64,000 nt of DNA from Burkholderiaceae bacterium DAT-1 (GCA_019084025.1 JAHRBI010000004.1:431188-495187), one strand, 5' to 3'; shown: positions 54,401-64,000, counted from the first letter of the stretch. Translations and numbers: made by a program. The notes: generated from the sequence alone by a model not told the origin.

Positions 54401-56188
54401 TCAACTCGCCTCTGCCTTTTTTAGTTCGGCCGGACTCAATTGACTCTTGATTTGTTTCAGGCGCTCTTTGGCTGCATCATCATGTTCGGCAGCACGTTTC
54501 ATCCACTTGTAAGCCTGAACCGCATCCTGACTGACACCGCGTCCATTGAGGTACATGAGTGCAAGGTTGTACTGTCCAGTCGTGATGCCGGATTCGGCAG
54601 CTTCACGCGAGAGCCGTGCGGCTTCTTCATCATTCTTGCGAACGCCACGTCCCGTCATGTACATAAAGCCTAGGTAAGCCTTGGCCTCGGCAAAATCCTG
54701 CTGAATCGCTCGCTGATACCAGGCAACCGCGACCCCATTATTTTCATGAACACCCTTGCCCTGGCGGAAGCGCAATCCAAGCTGAGTCTGTGCCGCCGGA
54801 TTACCGCCTTCTGCCAGTGTTTTGAGTTCATCCAGAGGCGTTTGGTCAAAGTCGGCGGTTTTGCTGCCCGCAGCGGCACGAGCCATGGCTTCGGCGGTTT
54901 CCTTACTGGCGACATGTGCTGCCGGGGAGGGGGTGGGCTGTGTTTGCGCGGTGGGCTGAGTCGTATCAGCAGCCACCGGAGCGGGCTCTTGAACCGTGGG
55001 CGTGATTGCTGATGCAGAAGATATCTGCGCAATCTCGGTATGTTCCGTCGATTTGTTCGGAGTGTGCTGGCTGATTGTGCGCCCACCCATCCAAACGGTG
55101 CCAGCTACAAGTAAAATGCCGGTACCGGTCGCGATATAGCCGAGGTGATCCCCGATGCGACGTTTAACTTTGCTTGATCGAGCTGCGGCGGGTGCCATGG
55201 CAGGGGGCGGTGACAATGGATCGGAACCGCTGCGTAATGCGGGCATTGGATGCATTGTGACGATCGAACCAGTGGGTGGCGGAGCCGCAACTGCAAAGGT
55301 CTCTGGTGATATTTCCAGTGATTCAAACGCTTTAATGCAGGCATCCAGTGACGAATAACCACCATGCAGCACTGACTTCTGCATTTTGCGGATCAGTGAA
55401 GGCAGTTGTTCCTGGTGGACATCCTTGTAGTAGTCAATGCGGTGCAGCGAGATTTGTCGGAACCAATGCCCCAGTGCATGCAGATCGCTGCGCCAGTCGA
55501 TGCTGTTGACGGTCAGATCGGGCATCAAGACCGATTCATAGCGATCCCACGCGGACGAGGATAAAGCCTTCCAGTTGGTGGCGGTGGGCTCACCGCAAAT
55601 ACGGGCAAATTGATTGAAATCTTTCTGAATCGCTTCTCGCATGGCGGGCGATAAATACGTCGCATCCGGGCTGTCCAGATCAATAAACAGCGGCTTTTCG
55701 ATGCGATCACGGGCAGTACGGGCGACAGAGAAATCGATGACACACAGGCTGCCGTAGTCAATTTCATCTCGCTCATTCTGCTTGAGAATCAGCGTGTCCG
55801 GCCGGAGTCCACCGTGGACGATGCCATGCTTGTTCAGCTGGGCAAGTAGCTTCAGACAGGCGAGAATCAGGCGAATCAACTCGCTTGATCGCTGGAAGGG
55901 ATGCTCCAGCTCACCTGTAGGCGCAGATAGCCAGTGAGTGAGTGGCGCGCCACTGGCTTCGCTTACGATCGCACGTCTTTCAAGGTCGACTGCGAGAAAC
56001 CGGGTGCAGTGAGCCCGGTCTCGCAGCAGAGATTGCATAATACGTGTTTCATGGCACAGCCAGTAGTCCGCTGCCGGAAATGACGGTGATAGCAATTTGC
56101 ACCAATGTTCTGACCCGCGCGGGCTCTGAAAATGCTCGAGCTGGACCAGACGGTTGGCAGGACCAAGGGGTTCAGCCTGGAATGACAT
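54401..56188 (-). CDS. Predicted pseudokinase with membrane anchor and Sel1-like repeats
   Basis: A 595-residue protein with a strong ribosome site (GGAAGGAA before ATG). Residues about 20-300 have a protein-kinase fold with a broken catalytic loop: HGGLRPDT (125-132) stands where HRD..N should be, so the catalytic Asp is Gly. The magnesium motif reads IDFS (Asp152 kept). A membrane helix (about 350-370, GYIATGTGILLVAGTVW) and a Pro/Thr-rich linker follow. Four Sel1-type repeats then end the protein (AAQTQLGLRFRQGKGV, AKAYLGFMYMTGRGV, GQYNLALMYLNGRGV). The repeats would be periplasmic. It lies 91 bp downstream of minE. A signalling or scaffold role is inferred. Confidence 0.8.
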   Translation of the reverse strand: MSFQAEPLGPANRLVQLEHFQSPRGSEHWCKLLSPSFPAADYWLCHETRIMQSLLRDRAHCTRFLAVDLERRAIVSEASGAPLTHWLSAPTGELEHPFQRSSELIRLILACLKLLAQLNKHGIVHGGLRPDTLILKQNERDEIDYGSLCVIDFSVARTARDRIEKPLFIDLDSPDATYLSPAMREAIQKDFNQFARICGEPTATNWKALSSSAWDRYESVLMPDLTVNSIDWRSDLHALGHWFRQISLHRIDYYKDVHQEQLPSLIRKMQKSVLHGGYSSLDACIKAFESLEISPETFAVAAPPPTGSIVTMHPMPALRSGSDPLSPPPAMAPAAARSSKVKRRIGDHLGYIATGTGILLVAGTVWMGGRTISQHTPNKSTEHTEIAQISSASAITPTVQEPAPVAADTTQPTAQTQPTPSPAAHVASKETAEAMARAAAGSKTADFDQTPLDELKTLAEGGNPAAQTQLGLRFRQGKGVHENNGVAVAWYQRAIQQDFAEAKAYLGFMYMTGRGVRKNDEEAARLSREAAESGITTGQYNLALMYLNGRGVSQDAVQAYKWMKRAAEHDDAAKERLKQIKSQLSPAELKKAEAS

Positions 56189-56279
56189 TTCCTTCCATCT
56201 CCTCGCTGTGGTGCGTCATTCGTCGTTTTTCATTATTGCTTTAAAATGACGCATTTACCGGATCAGTGTTGCATAAAGC

Positions 56280-56540
56280 TTACTTGCGCACGCTTTCTGG
56301 TAACACAATATTTACCTCCAGCACATCCACATCATCCTGACGCTCCAGAGACACCTTGATGTCATCTTGACTGACTGCGACGTATTTGGAAATTACCGCC
56401 ATCAGTTCCTGTTGCAATTGTGGTAAATAATTGGCGCCATCACGACCCGCACGCTCATGTGCCAGGATGATTGACAAGCGTTCACGCGCCACATTGGCAG
56501 TCTTCTTTTTGCTGCCCAGCAAGTAGTCCAGAAACGACAT
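56280..56540 (-). CDS. minE: Cell division topological specificity factor MinE
   Basis: An 86-residue protein that stimulates MinD ATPase and drives Min oscillation. It starts [26 protein letters not shown], with the membrane-binding N-terminus and the MinD-contact helix. A topological domain ([14 protein letters not shown], then [10 protein letters not shown]) follows. One base separates it from the minD stop. Confidence 0.95.
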   Translation of the reverse strand: MSFLDYLLGSKKKTANVARERLSIILAHERAGRDGANYLPQLQQELMAVISKYVAVSQDDIKVSLERQDDVDVLEVNIVLPESVRK

Positions 56541-56541
56541 A

Positions 56542-57348
56542 TCAACCTCCAAACAGGCGCTTGAGCCAACCCTGCTTGGGCATTTCGACAAAGCGCAGCG
56601 GCTTGTCCTCTCCGAGGAAGCGGCTTATCACATCTTTGTAAGCCTCTGCCACATCACTTTCGCTGTGAATGACAGGCGAACCGCTATTGGATGCTTGCAG
56701 GACAGCCTCCGATTCCGGTATCACGCCAATCAGCGGGATACGAAGCAAGCCCTGAATATCGTCCAGTGACAACATCTCGCCAGCATCTACACGCTTGGGT
56801 GAATAACGGGTGATCAGAAGATGAGCCTTGATTTGCTGACCTTCTTCGGCCTTTTTGGATTTTGCATCGAGAATACCCAGAATGCGGTCGGAGTCACGCA
56901 CCGACGATACTTCTGGGTTGGTCACGACGATCGCTTCATCTGCATAATAGAGCGCGAGCAGTGCACCTGTTTCGATGCCTGCAGGAGAATCGCAAATGAT
57001 GTATTCAAAGCCATCAGCAATCATTTCCTGAATGACTTTCTCGACACCTTCTCTGGTGAGTGCATCCTTATCACGAGTTTGCGAGGCGGGCAGGACATAC
57101 AGATTGTCGCAATGCTTGTCCTTGATCAGTGCCTGACGCAGCGATGCTTCGCCGTGAATCACATTGATGAAGTCATAGACGACACGGCGCTCGCAACCCA
57201 TGATCAAATCGAGGTTACGCAGACCCACATCAAAATCAATGACCGCAGTTTTGTGGCCGCGCAGCGCAAGGCCGGATGCAAAACTGGCGCTGGTGGTCGT
57301 TTTGCCTACACCACCCTTGCCTGAGGTGACTACAACGATCTTAGCCAC
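56542..57348 (-). CDS. minD: Septum site-determining ATPase MinD
   Basis: A 268-residue ParA-type ATPase. The deviant Walker A is [14 protein letters not shown] near residue 9, [10 protein letters not shown] is the switch region, and ICDSPAGIE contains Walker B. The C-terminal amphipathic helix [13 protein letters not shown] binds the membrane. It recruits MinC and MinE to the poles. Confidence 0.97.
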   Translation of the reverse strand: MAKIVVVTSGKGGVGKTTTSASFASGLALRGHKTAVIDFDVGLRNLDLIMGCERRVVYDFINVIHGEASLRQALIKDKHCDNLYVLPASQTRDKDALTREGVEKVIQEMIADGFEYIICDSPAGIETGALLALYYADEAIVVTNPEVSSVRDSDRILGILDAKSKKAEEGQQIKAHLLITRYSPKRVDAGEMLSLDDIQGLLRIPLIGVIPESEAVLQASNSGSPVIHSESDVAEAYKDVISRFLGEDKPLRFVEMPKQGWLKRLFGG

Positions 57349-57429
57349 AATATTCCTTCCTGAATGACAGATATTCCATTTGCCGAACAGTGACTTGCCT
57401 GAACTCAGTCACGCGTCCGGGTATTTCGA

Positions 57430-58155
57430 TTAAACCTGGATGGGCTCAATAGAGAGCTTGTTTCCATCCAGACGTGTCTGTGCGGGCTTGCTGGCAATAC
57501 TGACTGGCAAGGCCTCTTCAATGTTGCGGTAAATGCCTGCAATGGATAGCAATTCGGCTTCCATGCACTGCGTAAAAATTCGTGCAGATGTATCACCCCG
57601 TGCACCTGCGAGTGCACGGCCGCGTAACTGACCATAAACGTGGATATTGCCATCGGCGATCAATTCAGCGCCCTGACTCACGTAATTCAGCACAATCAAA
57701 TCGGCGCCTCGCGCATAGATTTGCTGCCCACCTCGTACTGGCCGATCAATGATGAGTGTTTTAGGTGCCGCAACTGGTGTGGGAGCCGGCGCTGCCTCTT
57801 CTGTACGTTTGGAGGCTGCTTCCTTCGCCGGTGTGCCTTTCAGCAGCGGGAGTCCGCCCAGATTCGCCGGGATGTGCTCAATGGCGCGAACGCCCAGTGG
57901 CCGCAGTGTATGGCGCTCCAGCACTTCACGGATGTGCGGGACAAAATGATCCCCGACAGCGCGATTCAGCTGCGACAAATCGATCAGAACGGGCTCATCA
58001 CCAAAGAAGGCGCGCTGCTTGGCCAGCGTACTCTCCAGAGAGGGGATCAGCGTATCCAGTTCTGGATTGAGCGGTGTAAAGGCAAGCATGTTGAGCGAAG
58101 CACTTTTAAATTCAAAAGCCTGCTCATTGCCAGAGTTTGTAGTCTTTGCCTTCAT
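57430..58155 (-). CDS. minC: Septum site-determining inhibitor MinC
   Basis: A 241-residue inhibitor of FtsZ rings. The N-terminal domain (ASLNMLAFTPLNPELD) contacts FtsZ, a Pro/Ala linker follows at about 115-135, and the C-terminal right-handed beta helix carries the MinD-binding run RGGQQIYARGADLIVL and IHVYGQLRGRALAGA. First gene of minC-minD-minE, with 81 bp before minD. Confidence 0.95.
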   Translation of the reverse strand: MKAKTTNSGNEQAFEFKSASLNMLAFTPLNPELDTLIPSLESTLAKQRAFFGDEPVLIDLSQLNRAVGDHFVPHIREVLERHTLRPLGVRAIEHIPANLGGLPLLKGTPAKEAASKRTEEAAPAPTPVAAPKTLIIDRPVRGGQQIYARGADLIVLNYVSQGAELIADGNIHVYGQLRGRALAGARGDTSARIFTQCMEAELLSIAGIYRNIEEALPVSIASKPAQTRLDGNKLSIEPIQV

Positions 58156-58292
58156 CTATCAGAATTTCAGATATTTCGTATGCTTGATTACATGCGGATT
58201 GCATGCAGTGTAACGGTTTCGCGGTTTTTGCGACACATGTCCAGCACAGTGTGGGATGGATGCATCAGTTCCCGGCATGCCTGTCAGAAACA

Positions 58293-58898
58293 TCAGTTCT
58301 CAACGGGTCTGCGCTCAATCAATGCCTGTGCCAACGTTCCGCTATCTACATGCTCCAGTTCACCACCCACTGGCAGCCCGCGTGCGATTCGGCTCACCTG
58401 CAAACCGGCAGCACGCAGCGCCTCTCCCAGATAGTGGGCAGTCGCCTCGCCTTCAACGGTGAAATTGGTCGATAAAATCACTTCCTCGACAATGCCATCA
58501 CGTGCCCGACCAAGAAGCTGATCGAAATGAACGTCCGCCGGACCAATGCCATCCAGCGGAGAAAGCCGCCCCATCAGCACAAAGTAGAGGCCCTTGTATG
58601 CCAATGTCTGCTCAATCATGAGCAAATCTGCAGGCATTTCCACAACGCACAGTTTGCTTCTATCCCGTGCAGAATCACTGCACAGGTCGCAAATCTCTGC
58701 CTCTGTATAGTTATTGCAGCGCTGACAATGTCTGAGTGTCATTAGTGCATATTGGATTGAACGCGCTAACGAGCCTGCTCCTTCGCGATCGCGCTGCATC
58801 AGGTGATAAGCCATTCGCTGTGCGGATCGTGGTCCGACGCCGGGTAAAACCTTGAGTGCGTCAATCAAAGCATCGAGTGCAGCGGGTTGCCGGGACAT
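58293..58898 (-). CDS. recR: Recombination mediator RecR
   Basis: A 201-residue DNA repair protein working with RecF and RecO. ATG 58898 begins [15 protein letters not shown]; a TTG four codons earlier is less likely. It has the helix-hairpin-helix [19 protein letters not shown], a C4 zinc site ([18 protein letters not shown]) and a Toprim domain with [13 protein letters not shown]. Follows ybaB in the usual dnaX-ybaB-recR order. Confidence 0.95.
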   Translation of the reverse strand: MSRQPAALDALIDALKVLPGVGPRSAQRMAYHLMQRDREGAGSLARSIQYALMTLRHCQRCNNYTEAEICDLCSDSARDRSKLCVVEMPADLLMIEQTLAYKGLYFVLMGRLSPLDGIGPADVHFDQLLGRARDGIVEEVILSTNFTVEGEATAHYLGEALRAAGLQVSRIARGLPVGGELEHVDSGTLAQALIERRPVEN

Positions 58899-58942
58899 GA
58901 TAGCTTTCAAATTAAGGTAATCGTGAGTACGCTGAAAATGCC

Positions 58943-58963
58943 GAAGGCCCTTAGCGGGCCTTC
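58943..58963 (-). terminator. Hairpin between ybaB and recR
   Basis: GAAGGCCC (58943-58950) and GGGCCTTC (58956-58963) form an 8-bp stem around a 5-nt loop. On the minus strand GGCATTTTC follows, a weak T-run. It may reduce read-through from ybaB into recR. Confidence 0.5.
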
Positions 58964-58981
58964 TTCATGCAACGATCCGGA

Positions 58982-59311
58982 TCAGAACGGCATTTTGAAG
59001 CCCGGCGGCAGGTTCAAACCAGCGGTAAATCCAGCCATTTTGTCTTGAGTTGTTGCTTCGGCTTTGCGCAGCGCATCGTTAAATGCAGCAGCGATCAAGT
59101 CTTCGAGCATTTCCTTGTCGTCATCAATTACGGATGGATCAATGTTGACGCGGCGAACCACGTGATGACATGTCATGGTGATCTTGACCATGCCTGCACC
59201 AGATTGACCTTCCACTTCAACATTGCCCAGCTCTTCCTGAGCTTTCTTCATGTTGTCCTGCATTTGCTGGGCCTGTTTCATCAGGTTACCCAGTCCACCT
59301 TTGCCAAACAT
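58982..59311 (-). CDS. ybaB: YbaB/EbfC nucleoid-associated protein
   Basis: A 109-residue DNA-binding protein that forms tweezer-like dimers. GAGCAAT precedes ATG. Typical parts are [23 protein letters not shown], a central strand region ([21 protein letters not shown]) and a C-terminal [18 protein letters not shown] helix. It sits between dnaX and recR, as in most proteobacteria. Confidence 0.94.
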   Translation of the reverse strand: MFGKGGLGNLMKQAQQMQDNMKKAQEELGNVEVEGQSGAGMVKITMTCHHVVRRVNIDPSVIDDDKEMLEDLIAAAFNDALRKAEATTQDKMAGFTAGLNLPPGFKMPF

Positions 59312-59354
59312 AATTGCTCCTGAGAAAAGGTCGGTGTATCAAGTGGCAGCACTG

Positions 59355-61157
59355 TCAGGAGGCTGCCGAATCCTGTGCAACGATGCTGTCCGGCTTGATG
59401 GTACCGCCAAACTCTTGCATGAGTGTTTGCACGAAATGATCGTCGTTGAGTGCAGAAACAGCTGCATCCAACTGAAACTGTCTGAATTGTTCGCGCTTGG
59501 CTGCAGGCGTAGCATCCGCTTCTCCACCAAGTTCAACATTCAATCGAATGCGGCGGCCGACAAGGCGTTCCAGTTCGTCCGCTAGTTTTAACTGATAGGA
59601 TTCACCGGCCATCGCAGCCTTTGACTGTGGCACCGTGAGCCAGATTGCGTCGTGATCCTGCCTGAGAAGTTGCGCATTCATTGCCAGCATATTGGCTAGC
59701 CCGCCTGATTTCATGCGACCTACAAGCGCTCCCCAATCGCCGTTCGGGACAAGCTCACCCGAGGCCGGTATCGACTCAGCCATATCGCCTCGACTGGCTT
59801 GTATATCATCCAGGCTAAGGGGCTGTATATGCTCTTCTAATGCGTCCTCCCATGGGGGAATAGCATCAGGCAGTGGGGCTGGAGGCGGAATGACTGCTTC
59901 CGCTATCGCAGGTGCCTGGCGAATGGGGGCGGGTGCAGCTACTGCCTCTGCGCGGTGTTGTGCAATTGAGGAGGGTACGATAGCCACTGCCGCTTCATTC
60001 AGCAACTGAGTGGCAGGCGGTGGATTGGCCGAACCATGCTCTGTTGTGCGTCGTCCTCCGGGGGGGGGATGATCGCTTGGCGCAAATGCAAGCATGCGCA
60101 ACAGGCACATCGACATCCCCGCGAACTCATCGGGTGCGAGCGCTAGATCGCGCCTGCCGTGGATGGCGATCTGGTAATACAGCTGAGCATCTTCCGGGCT
60201 CATCTGGCCAGCCAGCTGCTGTATGGCGGCCAGCTGCGGTGTATCGTTACCCAAAGCGGCAGGTACCGACTGACAAAGGGCCACAAGATGCAGGATGGAT
60301 GCCAGCTCCTGCAGTGCCGAGTCAGCCGCGATGCCGCGCGCCGACAACTGCTCGGCCGCAGTGATCATGGCAGCGCCATTGCGATGTGCAATATGTCCGA
60401 GCACCTCAAAGAGCGCGCTGCGATCAACGGCGCCCAGCATGGCATGAACACCTGCTGTCTCAACATGTCCGGAACCATAGGCGATGGCTTGATCTAGCAG
60501 CGACAGCGCATCCCGCATACTTCCAGCTGCAGCATGACCTAAAGCAATAAGCGCTTCTGGTTCATACGGAATGCCTTCTGCATCCAGTACTTTTCCCAAA
60601 TGCGTGGATACCTGCTGGGGTAGCATCTGGCGGAGCGAAAATTGCAAGCAACGCGAGAGCACCGTTACCGGCACTTTTTGCGGATCGGTAGTTGCGAGAA
60701 TGAATTTGACGTGTCCGGGTGGCTCTTCAAGGGTTTTGAGCATCGCATTGAATGCGCTTTTCGAAAGCATGTGCACTTCATCGATGATGTAAACCTTGAA
60801 ACGACCCTGAGTCGGAGCGTACTGAGCGTTGTCCAGTACCTCACGGATATTGTCGATACCGGTATTGGATGCAGCGTCAATTTCCAGTAAGTCAACAAAT
60901 CGTCCTGCATCGATTTGGGTACAAGTACTGCATTCACCGCACGGGTGCGCGGTAATGCCGGTTTCACAGTTCAGCGATTTCGCTAAGATCCGCGCAATGG
61001 TGGTCTTGCCCACACCCCGTGTACCGGTAAGCAGATAGGCATGATGCAACCGCTGGTTTTCCAAGGCATTGGAGAGCGCCTTGACGACGTGCTCCTGCCC
61101 GACCAGGGTTGCAAAGGAACGAGGGCGCCATTTGCGCGCGAGAACTTGATAGGCCAT
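59355..61157 (-). CDS. dnaX: DNA polymerase III subunits gamma and tau
   Basis: A 600-residue clamp-loader ATPase starting MAYQVLARKWRPRSFATLVGQ. It has Walker A GTRGVGKTTIARI, a four-cysteine zinc site (NCETG, then HPCGECSTC), the DEVHMLSKSAFNA box and SRC motif (VLSRCLQF). After about residue 370 a Pro/Ala-rich linker leads to the tau-specific C-terminal domain. A programmed frameshift giving gamma was not sought in detail. Confidence 0.95.
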   Translation of the reverse strand: MAYQVLARKWRPRSFATLVGQEHVVKALSNALENQRLHHAYLLTGTRGVGKTTIARILAKSLNCETGITAHPCGECSTCTQIDAGRFVDLLEIDAASNTGIDNIREVLDNAQYAPTQGRFKVYIIDEVHMLSKSAFNAMLKTLEEPPGHVKFILATTDPQKVPVTVLSRCLQFSLRQMLPQQVSTHLGKVLDAEGIPYEPEALIALGHAAAGSMRDALSLLDQAIAYGSGHVETAGVHAMLGAVDRSALFEVLGHIAHRNGAAMITAAEQLSARGIAADSALQELASILHLVALCQSVPAALGNDTPQLAAIQQLAGQMSPEDAQLYYQIAIHGRRDLALAPDEFAGMSMCLLRMLAFAPSDHPPPGGRRTTEHGSANPPPATQLLNEAAVAIVPSSIAQHRAEAVAAPAPIRQAPAIAEAVIPPPAPLPDAIPPWEDALEEHIQPLSLDDIQASRGDMAESIPASGELVPNGDWGALVGRMKSGGLANMLAMNAQLLRQDHDAIWLTVPQSKAAMAGESYQLKLADELERLVGRRIRLNVELGGEADATPAAKREQFRQFQLDAAVSALNDDHFVQTLMQEFGGTIKPDSIVAQDSAAS

Positions 61158-61190
61158 GGCGTCGATTCTATCAGATCACCCGCTAACGCG

Positions 61191-63677
61191 TTAACGAGAC
61201 GCGCCGGAAACGCTACTGCCTGTCGCATCCACGGGTTTAGCTGTGCATTCGGGATTGCTCGGTACGGTGACCTCAAACAACCGGCCATCTACCCAGTGAA
61301 TGCGCGCTTTGAGTCGCCTCGATTCATTCATGTTGCTGACTTTCAGGCAGACGCCCTTGTCGCAAGGGGATAGATTGACAGGATTACCTTTATTGTTGGT
61401 GGTGGCATCCAGATCGCTGCTCGCCCACTCAATCAGTTCAAGCTGCCTGCCGGGTATCAAGTCGGGGGTGTTGCATGCGGGGGCTTCGAGCTGCGGGAAT
61501 GAAACAACGGATTTCTTCAGCGATTGCCAATCTCCCGTCAGTCCGGACGGCTCATGCGCAACGCGGAATAAGATGGGGTTGCTCACGGATGGCAGTTGAA
61601 CTGCCGTGAAGTTGACGGGTGAACGAGTACGAAGTTCGTTACGCGCCAGATTAGCCATCAAGGGAACTTGAATGGGTTTCTCTGCAGTGGCAGGATCATC
61701 TTGAAACTTCAGCTGCAGCGCATAGTTTCCGTTGATGAGCTGATACCCACCGTTGGCCTTGAGTGAAATCGCGATGCCCGAGTCTGCCGTCACCAATGAG
61801 TCGTTTAAGCCCAGATTCCATTGCCGTGCCAGTGGAGATAGCAGCGTAACCATGCCGTCTCTTGCAGAGATGCTGACATTGGGGCGAGCGCCAAGCTTGG
61901 TTAATTGAACATCCATGCTGGCAGGCTCGTTGTTTACGTGGACGATCTTGATTTTAGTTGGAAGGGAATCATTCTTGCGGGCATCCGCAGAGCACATAAA
62001 GGTGGCAACCGTACCATCGGAGGGCGCGTTGCTATCCTGTCGCTCGCATCGTGACTTTCCTGCCTGTAGATAATCGACACGTTTCAGATTGTTACCACGC
62101 AGTTCGATTAGGTTTTCCAGATCAAAGTGGGTGGCTTTGCTGATATGAGCGCGAGGCTTCAGAATCCGAACAGGCAGCACTTGCTTGTCCACGCCATACT
62201 GCCCGATAACCAATTGCGCCTCGCCAGGCAATGCTTGAGATAAATCGACACTTAAGTCGTTACCAGCATCCGGTGCGGTTGAGGCAACATCCACCCCATT
62301 CACTCGAAGGGACATGCTTTCGATGCATGCATCTACTTCATTGCTGTTTATCCCGAGTTGAGTCTTCTCTCCGGAAATCAGCGTATCAAGCCCAGTGACA
62401 TGGTGTAGCAAACTTGCTGTAGCGGGCACTGCGACTTTAAATGCAGGGACGCTCGCGCTTGCGAAACTGTATTTACCTTTGAGCGACGCATGCATAACCT
62501 GACCATCCATGGTAATGCTGCGCGCTATACGATTGAAGTCAAATCTCATCTTGCCCAGATCGGGTCTGAAACTGAAATCGCTAATATTGAGAATTGCCTC
62601 TCCGGACTCGCTATCCGCCAGAACCAGCCGCCAGTCGTGCCAGTAATTACTCAAGGGAAGCGCACCTTTGATTGCCAGGCGAATTTCACCGTGACTCAGG
62701 CAGGCGATCCCTTTGCCAGCAGCACTGATGGTCGGTTGCTTGCCGGTAAACCAGCTGGGAACGTATACATATGCTGTTTTTACATCCCCGCTACGAAAGC
62801 GCATGCCAGAGTACAGCTGAATGAGCTCCTTTCCCTCCTGACGCTGGCCCGAGGATGGAGCAAAGTCATAGTTGTCACCATATTTATTGGCGAGATAGGT
62901 TCCAGCCTCGGTGACAATCTTCATATTCGCGAAGATATCCAAGGGTAACTTTGCCGCGCTCGCGTCTGGGCCCGCCGAGGCCCATTTCGTATCGGTAGAG
63001 GGAAGGGCAAGATCCTTGCTTGTCACAATGCTGACGGCTACGCACTTGGTATTGACTACATTATCCCGGAAGCAGGCGGGATCGATCTCCCGAACCCCGA
63101 ATCGCGCAGCCAGTTCACGCGTGGCGCCGATGGCCTGATCGGGCTGGCGCGACTGCAGCATGCTATCCAGACCCGACTTCAATGCATTGATCGCCAGATT
63201 GATCTGGTCAATTTTCTGTAACTCGAGAAAACGCTGAGGATCGGTACGGATGGCATCAATGATCAGCGAGGCGGATTCTGAAAAGCTTGTATATATACCA
63301 AACAGAGTTCGAACCTGTGGCGCCAGGACAATAACTGGCAGCTGATTGTCCGCAGTGATGTCCAGTGCGATCTCTTTGGGTGGGTTCGACAAATCGAACT
63401 TCTTCGCCTCAACCTTGCTGCCAGCAGGAGACACTGCGGCCAGTACCATTAGCCATTTCTCATCTGCCTTACCATCCTTGTCAGGAACGATGATGAGCTT
63501 GTCGCCCTTTTGCAGCTGATCAACCAGATAGATAGGCAGCCTGCTGTCACTGCGTTGCACGTACGCACCAAACGCCGGGCCGGGGTGACTCGATTCGATG
63601 CTTGTTACTTTATTGTCTGCGGCCAATGTGGCGGGTAGCAATGCCGCTGTAAGTAAGAAAGGCAGGTATTTCAGCAT
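61191..63677 (-). CDS. Large exported protein of unknown function
   Basis: An 828-residue protein with a clear signal peptide (MLKYLPFLLTAALLPATLAA). The rest is mostly beta-rich, with repeated short strands and few cysteines. No catalytic or binding motif is recognised, and there are no membrane helices or lipobox, so it is probably periplasmic or secreted. Several Ig-like stretches can be imagined (LIELRGNNLKRVDYLQAG resembles an IPT/TIG-type domain), but this is weak. It lies 33 bp upstream of dnaX on the same strand and divergent from an rRNA operon. Confidence 0.7.
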   Translation of the reverse strand: MLKYLPFLLTAALLPATLAADNKVTSIESSHPGPAFGAYVQRSDSRLPIYLVDQLQKGDKLIIVPDKDGKADEKWLMVLAAVSPAGSKVEAKKFDLSNPPKEIALDITADNQLPVIVLAPQVRTLFGIYTSFSESASLIIDAIRTDPQRFLELQKIDQINLAINALKSGLDSMLQSRQPDQAIGATRELAARFGVREIDPACFRDNVVNTKCVAVSIVTSKDLALPSTDTKWASAGPDASAAKLPLDIFANMKIVTEAGTYLANKYGDNYDFAPSSGQRQEGKELIQLYSGMRFRSGDVKTAYVYVPSWFTGKQPTISAAGKGIACLSHGEIRLAIKGALPLSNYWHDWRLVLADSESGEAILNISDFSFRPDLGKMRFDFNRIARSITMDGQVMHASLKGKYSFASASVPAFKVAVPATASLLHHVTGLDTLISGEKTQLGINSNEVDACIESMSLRVNGVDVASTAPDAGNDLSVDLSQALPGEAQLVIGQYGVDKQVLPVRILKPRAHISKATHFDLENLIELRGNNLKRVDYLQAGKSRCERQDSNAPSDGTVATFMCSADARKNDSLPTKIKIVHVNNEPASMDVQLTKLGARPNVSISARDGMVTLLSPLARQWNLGLNDSLVTADSGIAISLKANGGYQLINGNYALQLKFQDDPATAEKPIQVPLMANLARNELRTRSPVNFTAVQLPSVSNPILFRVAHEPSGLTGDWQSLKKSVVSFPQLEAPACNTPDLIPGRQLELIEWASSDLDATTNNKGNPVNLSPCDKGVCLKVSNMNESRRLKARIHWVDGRLFEVTVPSNPECTAKPVDATGSSVSGASR

Positions 63678-63877
63678 GAGATTCCGGGAAAACAGCAGTT
63701 AAGAGTACTCAGGAGTGCATTGTAACTCGCCATAAATCGACCGGTAGTATCTAAATTGGGAGTGAAGTACTGAATTTGGCAGCATCACTGAGAGCGTTAT
63801 GTCTCAAAGTTTAAAAAATTCCTCCCATGCAAAACAGCCACTTACGTACTTTGCGTCAAAAAACTGTAAAAGGGGTG

Positions 63878-63906
63878 TTGACTGGTTTTTAAAAGCCACG
63901 TATAGT
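63878..63906 (+). promoter_or_regulatory. rRNA operon promoter
   Basis: TTGACT, a 17-bp spacer and TATAGT (63901-63906), with an A-rich upstream stretch and a TCGGCC discriminator. It is the expected strong promoter of an rRNA operon starting to the right; the -10 and following bases match those of rhlE. Confidence 0.85.
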
Positions 63907-63971
63907 TCGGCCTCTCGCTGAACGCGACGCAGCAAACGAAACGAATGCAGCGAAGCGAAAAAATCAGCACC

Positions 63972-63983
63972 GCTCTTTAACAA
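63972..63983 (+). promoter_or_regulatory. boxA antitermination element of an rRNA leader
   Basis: GCTCTTTAACAA matches the rRNA boxA sequence bound by NusB-NusE. It lies about 70 bases after the promoter, so the 16S rRNA gene should start just beyond the window. Confidence 0.85.
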
Positions 63984-64000
63984 GATACAACCGATAAGCG

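Overview
This is a chromosomal stretch of a betaproteobacterium. The evidence is the gene families: a DUF3579 protein, minC-minD-minE, dnaX-ybaB-recR, rhlE, prmB and argF-argG, together with a boxA-type rRNA leader at the right edge. A Neisseriales-type relative (Chitinibacteraceae or Chromobacteriaceae) is my best guess, but the genus cannot be fixed from this window. Most of it is ordinary housekeeping and cell-envelope DNA. One small biosynthetic-looking operon and two short stretches of odd non-coding or mobile DNA stand out.

Layout. 1-5.7 kb: the end of a curli secretion gene (csgG), an exported NTF2-like protein divergent from a LysR regulator, and a tight minus-strand operon (class V aminotransferase, small membrane protein, cupin, DUF523/TudS-like protein). 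5.9-15.4 kb: a giant bacterial alpha-2-macroglobulin overlapping pbpC (the classic envelope-defence pair), then an exported methionine sulfoxide reductase with the domain order MsrA-thioredoxin-MsrB. 15.4-29.9 kb: a fatty-acid hydroxylase/sterol desaturase family protein, an AraC regulator, tRNA-Ser(CGA), mltF, a UvrD-like helicase, class I fumarase, small unknown proteins, a RarD-type transporter, an alpha/beta hydrolase, prmB and rhlE.

30.0-32.8 kb is the most interesting locus. A 37-residue peptide with an acidic leader-like part, a Gly-Gly site and a very hydrophobic tail is followed by a strong terminator/attenuator. Three overlapping genes come next: two paralogous cupin-plus-helical-repeat proteins, only one of which keeps the metal-binding histidines, and an intact short-chain dehydrogenase/reductase. 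I interpret this as a candidate RiPP (modified peptide) gene cluster of a type I do not recognise. It lies between two almost identical copies of a terminator-like sequence. Directly beside it, 32.88-34.57 kb looks like one or two integron gene cassettes, with a well-formed attC site at 33253-33319 and no integrase in the window.

34.8-47.3 kb: oligopeptidase B; an 860-bp non-coding stretch with diverged repeats carrying DnaA-box-like words; an aldehyde dehydrogenase; an M16 protease; an outer-membrane barrel protein; and an ABC exporter whose permease is fused to an M1 aminopeptidase. 47.6-54.3 kb: a DUF3579 protein, an Orn/Lys/Arg decarboxylase, argF and argG, and a polar amino acid ABC importer (binding protein and permease, no ATPase here). 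54.4-63.7 kb (all minus strand): a predicted pseudokinase with Sel1 repeats, minE-minD-minC, recR, ybaB, dnaX and a large exported protein of unknown function. The window ends in a consensus rRNA promoter and boxA leader, so a 16S rRNA gene should begin just beyond base 64000.
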